Made by a program: the position numbers and the translations under genes. The notes under the pieces are model-generated. The model saw only the letters and a list, made by a program, of their open reading frames with translations. It searched no databases and had not been told where the DNA came from. Positions 1-5,250 of a stretch of 21,919 nucleotides of DNA are shown here, piece by piece. Position 1 is the first letter of the stretch; every line of letters starts with the position of its first letter. The stretch comes from a virus, in the IMG/VR virus record IMGVR_UViG_3300020572_000046, positions 1 through 21,919 of that record. One strand, written 5' to 3'.

Positions 1-1
1 G

Positions 2-352
2 ATGACAAGCCACTCAAACCTATCTGCCGCATCCAAAGTGTTCGGCAAGATCGCAACGGAGCAAAGCAACCCTGCCGCTGCCGCTTTGGCAATCCACTTG
101 GCAATGGCCGCTTCCGAAGCTTACTGCGCAGAATTGGAGCAACGCCAAGCCGCTGCCGCTCAAACCGTGAAAACACTTCAAATCGAACAGACTCCTTCCG
201 GCCAGTACCGTTACCGCATTGTCTCAACCGTTGACGACGAAATGCACGTTGACGTTGCTTGGCAATTCGGTAGCCGGAACAAGGCAGACACTATCTTGCA
301 AGCGGAAGACCGTTTTCTTGGAAACGCAAAGTACGACATTGAAAGCTACTAA
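2..352 (+). CDS. Hypothetical protein, possibly 5'-truncated
   Basis: I do not recognise this 116-residue protein. The N-terminal half is rich in alanine and glutamine and looks helical (residues about 22-58). The C-terminal half has alternating polar and hydrophobic residues that suggest beta structure (QYRYRIVSTVDD). The ATG is at the second base of the window, so the true start may lie upstream and the length is a minimum. It is followed after 4 nt by a tiny membrane-protein gene with an AATCCC leader, which suggests one transcript. The reading frame is reliable because it stays open and sits neatly beside its neighbour; the function is unknown. Confidence 0.6.
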   Translation: MTSHSNLSAASKVFGKIATEQSNPAAAALAIHLAMAASEAYCAELEQRQAAAAQTVKTLQIEQTPSGQYRYRIVSTVDDEMHVDVAWQFGSRNKADTILQAEDRFLGNAKYDIESY

Positions 353-356
353 TCCC

Positions 357-452
357 ATGCGCCGCAAAATCCTATCCTTCCTATTCGTTACCGTCGCCTA
401 CGCCGTCGCAGGTTACGCGTTTTTCTTCGTTTTCTTTAAATCCCAATTCTAA
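357..452 (+). CDS. 31-residue predicted membrane peptide
   Basis: This very short gene encodes MRRKIL followed by about 20 hydrophobic residues rich in Phe, Val and Ala, then a KSQF tail. The shape is a single transmembrane segment with a positive N-terminus, or an uncleaved signal-like peptide. The start is the ATG that follows TAATCCC, and the next gene (457) has the same TAATCCC-ATG junction, which supports this small frame. No SD is visible. It could be an inner-membrane peptide such as a small lysis or exclusion factor, but nothing in the sequence proves that. It is too short for a family assignment. Confidence 0.5.
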   Translation: MRRKILSFLFVTVAYAVAGYAFFFVFFKSQF

Positions 453-456
453 TCCC

Positions 457-1149
457 ATGACCAAAAACCTCCTATCCGTCGACACCAACGCCAAAACCGT
501 CAAAGGCCAAAAACGCGGCTTCATGACCGGAATTCTCTATCTTGCGCCGGGAAAACTATCTGGCCTCATTAATGTCTGTCCCAATGCGTCCGTCGCTTGT
601 GACAACCTTTGTTTATACTACGCCGGACGCGGCGCATTCAACAGCGTTCAGCAAGCGCGTACAGCAAAGACAATTTTCTACGTCAAAGACCGTGAGGCCT
701 TCCTTTCCACGCTGAAAGAAAACGTCACGTCGGTCATCCGTAAGGCCAAGGCCAAGCGCATGACCCCGGTCATCCGTCTCAACGGTACGTCGGACATTGG
801 ATGGGAACGCTATACGGTCATTCAAGCATTCAAGAAAACCCGTTTCTACGATTACACCAAAAGCTTTCAACGCATGGTTTCCTTTTTAGATGGAAAACTC
901 CCGTCAAACTACAGCCTCACATTCTCACGTTCGGAAACCAACGAAGCCCAATGTCTCGATGTTCTGGCCCGTGGCGGCAACGTGGCGGTAGTCTTTCGCG
1001 GCAAAGTACTGCCGACGCATTGGCAAGGTTTTCCGGTCATCAATGGTGACGAAAACGACCTTCGATTCCTTGACCCCCGTGGCGTGGTCGTCGGCCTTAC
1101 GGCCAAGGGCAAAGCAAAATCCGACACAAGCGGTTTCGTCGTCGGTTGA
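457..1149 (+). CDS. gp88-like phage cysteine protein
   Basis: This 230-residue protein has an N-terminal cysteine motif at residues 41-52 (C41-x6-C48-x3-C52, in CPNASVACDNLC) followed by YYAG. That resembles the CPGxxxCxxxCYA signature of the phage gp88 family and related uncharacterised phage proteins. Later conserved-looking blocks are RLNGTSDI (107-114), FYDYTKS (130-136), FSRSE (156-160) and a C-terminal DPRG...GLTAKGKAK (206-222). Three closely spaced cysteines could bind a metal or an Fe-S cluster, but that is inference. The start ATG follows TAATCCC with no SD. Biochemical function is unknown to me; the family assignment is from motif recall. Confidence 0.75.
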   Translation: MTKNLLSVDTNAKTVKGQKRGFMTGILYLAPGKLSGLINVCPNASVACDNLCLYYAGRGAFNSVQQARTAKTIFYVKDREAFLSTLKENVTSVIRKAKAKRMTPVIRLNGTSDIGWERYTVIQAFKKTRFYDYTKSFQRMVSFLDGKLPSNYSLTFSRSETNEAQCLDVLARGGNVAVVFRGKVLPTHWQGFPVINGDENDLRFLDPRGVVVGLTAKGKAKSDTSGFVVG

Positions 1150-1153
1150 CGGT

Positions 1154-1186
1154 CCGCGTCAAACTATCGGAAACGGTAGTTTGCGG
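1154..1186 (+). other. Intergenic hairpin capped by a GAAA tetraloop
   Basis: Bases 1160-1169 (CAAACTATCG) pair with 1174-1183 (CGGTAGTTTG) over ten base pairs with one G-U pair, closed by the GNRA-type loop GAAA at 1170-1173. An outer CCG (1154-1156) can pair with CGG (1184-1186) across a three-base bulge. It sits 5 nt after the gp88-like stop codon. No T-run follows, so it is not a classic intrinsic terminator. A role in mRNA stability or processing is possible. Confidence 0.55.
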
Positions 1187-1194
1187 CGTGCCTT

Positions 1195-1219
1195 CAATCC
1201 ACTCAATCCACTCAATCCA
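1195..1219 (+). repeat. Tandem 9-nt leader repeat, CAATCCACT x 2.8
   Basis: Two perfect copies of CAATCCACT (1195-1203, 1204-1212) and a partial third (1213-1219) run directly into the ATG at 1220. The same string, CAATCCACTCAATC, recurs at 1458-1471 in the leader of the next gene. There is no SD motif here, so the repeat occupies the ribosome-binding position. Confidence 0.7.
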
Positions 1220-1453
1220 ATGATCAACCGATACTCCGGCCAGTGCGTCCAATGTCACGAACAAGTCCCCGCAGGCCTTGGCACAGTCACCAAACGCAAC
1301 CGCGCATGGCGCATAGACTGCAATGCATGCACCGGACGCATGGCGCAAAGCGCCGACATGGTCTGCGTCAAACTCTCATCCGGCTGGACAGGCACCCGCA
1401 ATGCACGCGGACGCTGCGAAGACGCGCCGTGCTGCGGTTGCTGCTCTTTCTAA
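1220..1453 (+). CDS. Small zinc-finger-like cysteine-rich protein
   Basis: This 77-residue protein has two CxxC pairs, C9-C12 (CVQC) and C34-C37 (CNAC), 21 residues apart, the usual layout of a zinc-ribbon or treble-clef knuckle. The C-terminus is also unusually rich in cysteine (C66, C70, C71, C73, C74). I chose the ATG at 1220 because it directly follows the CAATCC leader repeat; an upstream in-frame extension would overlap the gp88-like gene and lose that leader. Zinc binding is inferred from the cysteine spacing. A nucleic-acid-binding role would be typical for such phage proteins, but it is unproven here. Confidence 0.65.
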   Translation: MINRYSGQCVQCHEQVPAGLGTVTKRNRAWRIDCNACTGRMAQSADMVCVKLSSGWTGTRNARGRCEDAPCCGCCSF

Positions 1454-1489
1454 GTCTCAATCCACTCAATCAAACACGAATAAAACACC

Positions 1490-1759
1490 ATGCAATCTAT
1501 CCAAACAAAATACCTGTCAGCGACTGACTCCAAAGGTTCCCGCATTAAGGCAAAGTGCGCTCGCGGTTCAATCACCATTCCCTTCCCGCACGAATTGACA
1601 GGCGACGAAACCCACCGCGCCGCCGTTCTCGCGCTTGTAACTCGTTTTCTAGATGAAGATTCGGCCAAAGGCACGCCCCGCGAAACCAATTTTTGGAACC
1701 GCGCTTTTGTATCCGGCTCGCTCCCCGACGGCAGCATGGCGCATATCTTCACCACTTAA
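1490..1759 (+). CDS. Conserved phage hypothetical protein (TKYLxATxxKGSRIKA type)
   Basis: This 89-residue protein begins MQSIQTKYL and continues with SKGSRIKAKC, then ITIPFPHEL, a helical segment with HRAAVLALVTRFL, and ends in a GSLPDGSMAHIFTT strand. I recall this layout from unnamed small proteins in many phages, but no function is established that I know of. The start ATG follows AATAAAACACC. The leader carries the CAATCCACTCAATC repeat also seen before the previous gene. Its stop codon TAA opens the 20-nt leader repeat of the next gene. Confidence 0.7.
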   Translation: MQSIQTKYLSATDSKGSRIKAKCARGSITIPFPHELTGDETHRAAVLALVTRFLDEDSAKGTPRETNFWNRAFVSGSLPDGSMAHIFTT

Positions 1760-1776
1760 TCTATCCCCGCGCATCC
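1757..1776 (+). repeat. 20-nt leader repeat, copy 1
   Basis: TAATCTATCCCCGCGCATCC occurs here and again, perfectly, at 1981-2000. Each copy sits immediately before a start codon (ATG 1777 and ATG 2002). In this copy the first three bases are also the stop codon of the upstream gene. Confidence 0.85.
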
Positions 1777-1980
1777 ATGAATTATTACGTCATGCAAACC
1801 GCGCTTTCTAGCGGCTCAAAACCTCAGTTAGTCCAATGGTCAAAAACCGAATCGGACGCCGTCGCCTATGCGCGCCAGCAACTGGACCTTTGGCGTGAAG
1901 TAGGCGTTGCCAATCCCCCGCGCTACGAAGTCCACTACAGCGGCCTTCGCGGCTCCGCCCTCTGGTCTAGTCTGGACTGA
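1777..1980 (+). CDS. Small hypothetical protein
   Basis: This 67-residue protein starts MNYYVMQTALSSGSKPQLVQ and has a central helix (ESDAVAYARQQLDLWREV) followed by a short strand (RYEVHYSG). The order strand-helix-strand suggests a compact alpha/beta fold. I do not recognise it. The ATG is taken because it lies directly after the repeated 20-nt leader, whereas longer in-frame starts would run deep into the previous gene. It is followed by a second copy of the same leader and another small gene, so the two may be co-regulated. Confidence 0.6.
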   Translation: MNYYVMQTALSSGSKPQLVQWSKTESDAVAYARQQLDLWREVGVANPPRYEVHYSGLRGSALWSSLD

Positions 1981-2000
1981 TAATCTATCCCCGCGCATCC
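1981..2000 (+). repeat. 20-nt leader repeat, copy 2
   Basis: Perfect second copy of TAATCTATCCCCGCGCATCC (first copy 1757-1776), separated from the ATG at 2002 by one A. The repeat lies outside coding sequence except for the stop codon of the first copy. Confidence 0.85.
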
Positions 2001-2001
2001 A

Positions 2002-2223
2002 ATGAATAAATCATCCTTCCTCTCTGAATACCGTAAATCCGTTTCCGCGCTCCCTTGGGCATCCAATTCCGACAAACTGGAACGGTTCCTAGAATCCTGC
2101 CGCGCAACGCTCGACGGCGCATCGACTTGGCAATACGACGGCGAACTATGCGTCAAAGCATGGCGCGCAATCGGCGGTAAAGGTAAGCCAACGCTCAAAG
2201 CTCTCCGCGCACTGGCCGAATGA
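2002..2223 (+). CDS. Small hypothetical protein
   Basis: This 73-residue protein is mostly helical. It has a DKLERFLESCRATLDG segment, then WQYDGELCVKAWRAIGGKGKPTLKALRAL, which looks like a helix, a basic glycine turn and another helix. That could be a small nucleic-acid-binding unit, but I cannot assign a family. The start follows the second copy of the 20-nt leader repeat with a single intervening A. After its stop comes a 72-nt gap with a two-tier hairpin. Confidence 0.6.
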   Translation: MNKSSFLSEYRKSVSALPWASNSDKLERFLESCRATLDGASTWQYDGELCVKAWRAIGGKGKPTLKALRALAE

Positions 2224-2268
2224 CCTATCCTCCGCGCCTTATTCGAAAGAGTAGGGCGAAAGGGTAGG
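2224..2268 (+). other. Two-tier intergenic hairpin with GAAA loop
   Basis: The inner stem CCTTATTC (2237-2244) pairs with GAGTAGGG (2249-2256), with two G-U pairs, around loop GAAA (2245-2248). The outer stem CCTATCC (2224-2230) pairs with GGGTAGG (2262-2268), with one G-U pair. It begins directly after a stop codon, and no T-run follows. It resembles the hairpin at 1154-1186 in having a GNRA-type loop. Confidence 0.5.
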
Positions 2269-2273
2269 CCACT

Positions 2274-2289
2274 CTATCCGCAACCAATC
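2274..2289 (+). repeat. 16-nt leader repeat CTATCCGCAACCAATC, copy 1
   Basis: CTATCCGCAACCAATC is found here, 6 nt before the ATG at 2296, and again perfectly at 2571-2586 before the ATG at 2594. Both downstream genes begin ATGAATCC. Confidence 0.8.
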
Positions 2290-2295
2290 GAAAGT

Positions 2296-2556
2296 ATGAA
2301 TCCAATTAACGACACTTCCATTATCTGGGGTAATTCCAATACAGTAATCGCCATAGCCATGGCTTGCGGCTCAAAGCCGATTGTAACCCATTACAACGAT
2401 GGGCAAAAGGTGACTTCTGTAGCGGTCAGTTTTGAAGGCGGATACGACGATTATAATGGATCGTGCGCGTGGGCCGAAGTACCGGGAGATTATCCCGGTA
2501 AACCAACGCGGTTTTCACCCCGTCCGGGAAAGTGGATGTCCGGAGTGCGCGTTTAA
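2296..2556 (+). CDS. Hypothetical protein
   Basis: This 86-residue protein contains a hydrophobic stretch (TVIAIAMACGSKPIV) and several aromatic and acidic residues (EGGYDDYNGSCAWAEV), then a basic, proline-rich C-terminus. The composition suggests a small beta-rich domain. I do not recognise the family. The start lies 6 nt after a 16-nt leader repeat shared with the next gene. Both the repeated leader and the tight spacing argue that it is real. Confidence 0.6.
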   Translation: MNPINDTSIIWGNSNTVIAIAMACGSKPIVTHYNDGQKVTSVAVSFEGGYDDYNGSCAWAEVPGDYPGKPTRFSPRPGKWMSGVRV

Positions 2557-2570
2557 TCAACTATCCCAAT

Positions 2571-2586
2571 CTATCCGCAACCAATC
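2571..2586 (+). repeat. 16-nt leader repeat CTATCCGCAACCAATC, copy 2
   Basis: Second perfect copy of the leader repeat at 2274-2289, 7 nt before the ATG at 2594. Confidence 0.8.
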
Positions 2587-2593
2587 CCGAATC

Positions 2594-3208
2594 ATGAATC
2601 CAAAGCTAATCCCCATCCTTGAACGCATCATTGCTCGCGAGACGATCCTGCTATCGTTCCACGCGGACAACCTACCTCAGGCCGCGCTTGCCTATGTGCG
2701 CCAGCATTACCTCAACGACAATTTCCTTTGGCTCGCGCCTGACGAGCAGGACTTAATCGAGGAACTCCCTCCGTTCGCGGACAACCTATCCGAATCCATT
2801 CGCCCCGGCGGAGGTATCGGCAACCCCGATTCGTCCGTCTATCACCTATTCGACGACGGCTCTTTGTGGCTCAAAACCAACGCGTACAGCTCCGTCTGGA
2901 CGGACGCGACAGACTTTGCCGTCGAGATTATCCTCCCGCGCATGGAATTATCCCGCATGGACGCGCAATTGCTCCGCGCCATCGAAATGGAAGATGCCGT
3001 CGAATCCGTTCGCGCCGACTTTTATTCATCCTTCGCCCATGTCCTTAACCGCGATTGTGGCATACCCTATTGCGACGCACGCGAACACTGGAACGCCTAT
3101 TCGCGCCAGTTGGGCGACGGCGCACGCGAAGAAGCAGAGCTTGGCGGTTCCGAATCAGGCCGCAAGGAAGGTCTTCGTTTCGCAGAATCATTCACCGTCA
3201 AAGCCTGA
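2594..3208 (+). CDS. Hypothetical phage protein, 204 residues
   Basis: This is a largely helical acidic protein with an N-terminal MNPKLIPILERIIARE helix, a middle region rich in Asp, Pro and Trp, and a C-terminal region containing HVLNRDCGIPYCDAREHWNAY. I do not recognise it. I chose the ATG at 2594 because it follows the 16-nt leader repeat used by the preceding gene; a start at 2432 would overlap that gene by 125 nt. The next gene starts 4 nt after its stop. No transmembrane segment or catalytic motif is evident. Confidence 0.65.
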   Translation: MNPKLIPILERIIARETILLSFHADNLPQAALAYVRQHYLNDNFLWLAPDEQDLIEELPPFADNLSESIRPGGGIGNPDSSVYHLFDDGSLWLKTNAYSSVWTDATDFAVEIILPRMELSRMDAQLLRAIEMEDAVESVRADFYSSFAHVLNRDCGIPYCDAREHWNAYSRQLGDGAREEAELGGSESGRKEGLRFAESFTVKA

Positions 3209-3212
3209 ACCA

Positions 3213-3566
3213 ATGAAAACCCATACCCCCGGCCCTTGGCTTGTCCGATTCGACGAGGATCAATTCGACCCAACGCATTCGACTCTTAAGATCATCGATG
3301 GCCGTGAAGAATCGGTGAACCATACACACGGCGCGCTATCCCTCGCCTTCATCAACGTAAGCGCCTTCGCGCCTCACATGGACGAACCGCTTGCAAATGC
3401 CCACTTAATCGCCTCCGCGCCTGAATTGTTATCCGCGCTTGAAGCCGTGACGAAAGCCTATGTGGAACTGGTTCAGTCTGATTATCCGCCTTCGTGGAGT
3501 GCTGAGAAAGACAGTGAAGTCATCGCAGCACGTAAAGCCATCGCGAAAGCAAAAGGAAACGAGTGA
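3213..3566 (+). CDS. HTPGPW/NAHLIASAPELL-type conserved phage protein
   Basis: The 117-residue protein begins MKTHTPGPW and contains NAHLIASAPELLSALE (residues about 62-77), ending in a basic helix with ARKAIAKAKG. This HTPGPW...NARLIAxAPELLxAL layout is widespread in unnamed phage proteins. The role is unknown. A shorter paralogue lies at 3753, with nearly the same core motif and the same AIxKAKG ending, so this locus holds a duplication. Its stop overlaps the GTG start of the next gene (GTGA). Confidence 0.75.
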   Translation: MKTHTPGPWLVRFDEDQFDPTHSTLKIIDGREESVNHTHGALSLAFINVSAFAPHMDEPLANAHLIASAPELLSALEAVTKAYVELVQSDYPPSWSAEKDSEVIAARKAIAKAKGNE

Positions 3567-3748
3567 AAACCAAACAGCCAACCTATCGCGAACTTTACCT
3601 GAGCGCCTATGCGGCCCACGCGCAAGAGGAGGGAAAATATCAGCGACTGCTTTACATCACGCGCAAGATTGCGAAAGCGATTCCCGCAGGGCATGAAGTC
3701 CTGAAAGATTGGGAAGATTGGGAAGAGCAAATCAAAGAAAACGAATAA
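3563..3748 (+). CDS. Small hypothetical protein
   Basis: This 61-residue helical protein is rich in lysine, glutamate and tyrosine and ends in a Trp/Glu-rich tail (WEDWEEQIKENE). The GTG start overlaps the upstream stop by 4 nt (GTGA), a junction used repeatedly in this genome, which supports the frame. I do not recognise a family. It is inserted between the two NAHLIASAP paralogues and is presumably co-translated with the first. Confidence 0.55.
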   Translation: MKTKQPTYRELYLSAYAAHAQEEGKYQRLLYITRKIAKAIPAGHEVLKDWEDWEEQIKENE

Positions 3749-3752
3749 AATT

Positions 3753-4013
3753 ATGCCAAGAAATTACCTTAAAGACCCAAGCGACGGACCTTGGAAGCGT
3801 ACCTTGGGCTTGTACACCGGATGGGAAATCATGGATTCCAATGGACATATCATCGCGCAAGTAATCGACAATACCCACGGCAAGCCAAACGCCCATTTAA
3901 TCGCCTCCGCCCCCGATCTTCTCTCCGCGCTGGAACGTCTGGCGCATCCGATGGCCGACGATGACGATTTAGACTACGCTCGCGCCATCATCAGGAAGGC
4001 GAAAGGGCTTTGA
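3753..4013 (+). CDS. NAHLIASAPDLL-type protein, paralogue of the 3213 gene
   Basis: This 86-residue protein has a GPW near the N-terminus (DGPWKRT), a central strand region, then NAHLIASAPDLLSALERL (residues about 46-63) and a C-terminal ARAIIRKAKG helix. It is a shortened version of the protein at 3213, from which it differs mainly by lacking about 30 internal residues. The start follows AATAAAATT, a non-SD leader common in this window. Function is unknown; it is a conserved phage-type small protein. Confidence 0.7.
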   Translation: MPRNYLKDPSDGPWKRTLGLYTGWEIMDSNGHIIAQVIDNTHGKPNAHLIASAPDLLSALERLAHPMADDDDLDYARAIIRKAKGL

Positions 4014-4080
4014 GCCGCTCCGTTTATCCGGTAAATCGGGGGTGCGCGCATCCGTTCAACGCGTAAACGAGAATAAAATC

Positions 4081-4437
4081 ATGCATCCATTGCTCTTATC
4101 CGCGCTTATCCAGATCGAATCCCACGGAAACGATCATGCCCGTGGCCGTCACGGCGAACTTGGCGCGCTCCAGATCAAACCGATCATGGTCCGCGACGTA
4201 AACCGCATCATGGGGACGCATTACGCGCACGCCCAAGTCACCAACCGCGCCGTCGCGACGTTCATCGCCCACGCATACCTTTCGCATTACGGACGCAATC
4301 TCAGCGACGAATCGCTCGCAAGGATCTGGCAGGGTGGGCCAACAGCCATAAGTCGTTCCTCCTCCCGCGCCTATGGTCGTCGTGTCATGCGAAAACTTTC
4401 CTCTCTCGAAATTAGTCAAACAACAGCAAAGAAATGA
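4081..4437 (+). CDS. Lysozyme/transglycosylase-like small protein
   Basis: This 118-residue protein has ALIQIESHGNDHA near its N-terminus, with a candidate catalytic glutamate at E13. It continues with GELGALQIKPIMVRDVNRIMG and, near the C-terminus, LARIWQGGPTA. This matches the lysozyme-like transglycosylase layout (IxxxESxGN...GxxQI...IWNGGP), in which the glutamate attacks the glycan backbone of peptidoglycan. I chose ATG 4081, preceded by AATAAAATC, over the in-frame codon at 4042, which lacks a plausible leader and would add 13 unrelated residues. No signal peptide is seen. It could act in lysis or in cell-wall entry. It ends in a 4-nt overlap with the next gene. Confidence 0.7.
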   Translation: MHPLLLSALIQIESHGNDHARGRHGELGALQIKPIMVRDVNRIMGTHYAHAQVTNRAVATFIAHAYLSHYGRNLSDESLARIWQGGPTAISRSSSRAYGRRVMRKLSSLEISQTTAKK

Positions 4438-4667
4438 AACTAACCATCCAGTCCAAACAGAACGCCCAGACCATCGTGGACCTGTTCAACGCCATCCTAA
4501 CCGGCGAGGAAGCCGAAAACGGCGCAACCCCGCTCTCAATTTACGACGACAACAAACATATCTGCTCGCTCATCGCGAAGGATGGCCATCAGATCCTTGA
4601 ATTGATCATCGAGCGCGAGGACGGCGACGTGCTTTGCTCCAGTACACCTGATCTGGAGACGCTATGA
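4434..4667 (+). CDS. Small hypothetical protein
   Basis: This 77-residue acidic protein has a helix (NAQTIVDLFNAILTGEEAEN) followed by alternating strands (LSIYDDNKHICSLIAKD, QILELIIERED). No known family is recognised. The ATG overlaps the upstream stop (ATGA), and its own stop overlaps the next start in the same way, so it belongs to a tightly coupled run of four genes from 4081 to 5250. Confidence 0.6.
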   Translation: MKLTIQSKQNAQTIVDLFNAILTGEEAENGATPLSIYDDNKHICSLIAKDGHQILELIIEREDGDVLCSSTPDLETL

Positions 4668-5008
4668 TAACTGGAACAAACGGACCGTATAACGCATACG
4701 AAATCTTAGAGTTTGTTGAAAAAAAATATAAGGACGAATCTTTGAAGGCGCGAAATATCCCGCTCGATGAGTTGGCCAAACAACTCGAACTGATGGCCGA
4801 TGATTTTCAGAATCCTTTCATCGCATCCGCATCAACCCGTCTCGCGCACGTCGCCGCCGCGCTCACCTGCCTTCAGGACGCGCTTTTCTACGTCCGAATG
4901 TATCAGTGCGCGGATACGACTGGCGAGGGCGAGAAACGACGGCAACAACTCATCGATGATTCGGAAACAATCATCAGCGTCATCCGCGCCGGAGGGATGT
5001 ATCCATGA
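4664..5008 (+). CDS. Hypothetical helical protein
   Basis: This 114-residue protein is predicted mostly helical, with segments DELAKQLELMADDF, TRLAHVAAALTCLQDALFYV and RRQQLIDDSETIISVIRAGG. I do not recognise it. The start is ATGA-coupled and has a possible SD (GGAG) 5 nt upstream, better than most genes here. It belongs to the coupled run that leads into the methyltransferase locus. Confidence 0.6.
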   Translation: MITGTNGPYNAYEILEFVEKKYKDESLKARNIPLDELAKQLELMADDFQNPFIASASTRLAHVAAALTCLQDALFYVRMYQCADTTGEGEKRRQQLIDDSETIISVIRAGGMYP

Positions 5009-5250
5009 GCCGCAACCTGTTCGCGAAGCCAGTCTACAAAGTCCAGCTATCCGGCGCGATTGGCTGGAGCGACATGAAGGAGAAGGTCGTCAGCTACCGC
5101 ACGGTCGAATTCGCGTCGCGCAAGGATGCGGAGAAAGCGGCGCGTGAATTGAATCCCGGCGAGTACACGCAAGGGCGGATTCGGGTCGTCCCGGTCGAAC
5201 TCAGCGAGGACTACGATATCTATCCGGTAGCAGAACGATCCAAGCCGTGA
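5005..5250 (+). CDS. Small hypothetical protein upstream of the methyltransferase locus
   Basis: The 81-residue protein has several beta-like segments (KPVYKVQLSGAIGW, RTVEFASRKDAEKAARELN, RIRVVPVELSEDYDIYPV) around one helix, which suggests a compact alpha/beta domain. It is ATGA-coupled to the upstream gene with a GGAGGG about 8 nt before the start. Its stop codon overlaps the GTG at 5247 (GTGA), the start of the WPTP-type frame. No family is recognised. Confidence 0.6.
   Translation: MSRNLFAKPVYKVQLSGAIGWSDMKEKVVSYRTVEFASRKDAEKAARELNPGEYTQGRIRVVPVELSEDYDIYPVAERSKP

Noticed and set aside
613-870. Opposite-strand frame inside the gp88-like gene.
   Set aside because: No motif, and the + strand gene is well supported by its cysteine motif and leader.
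4050-4060. TGCGCGCA palindrome in the gap before 4081 as an operator.
   Set aside because: Eight-base palindromes are common in DNA of this composition, and no second copy was seen nearby.
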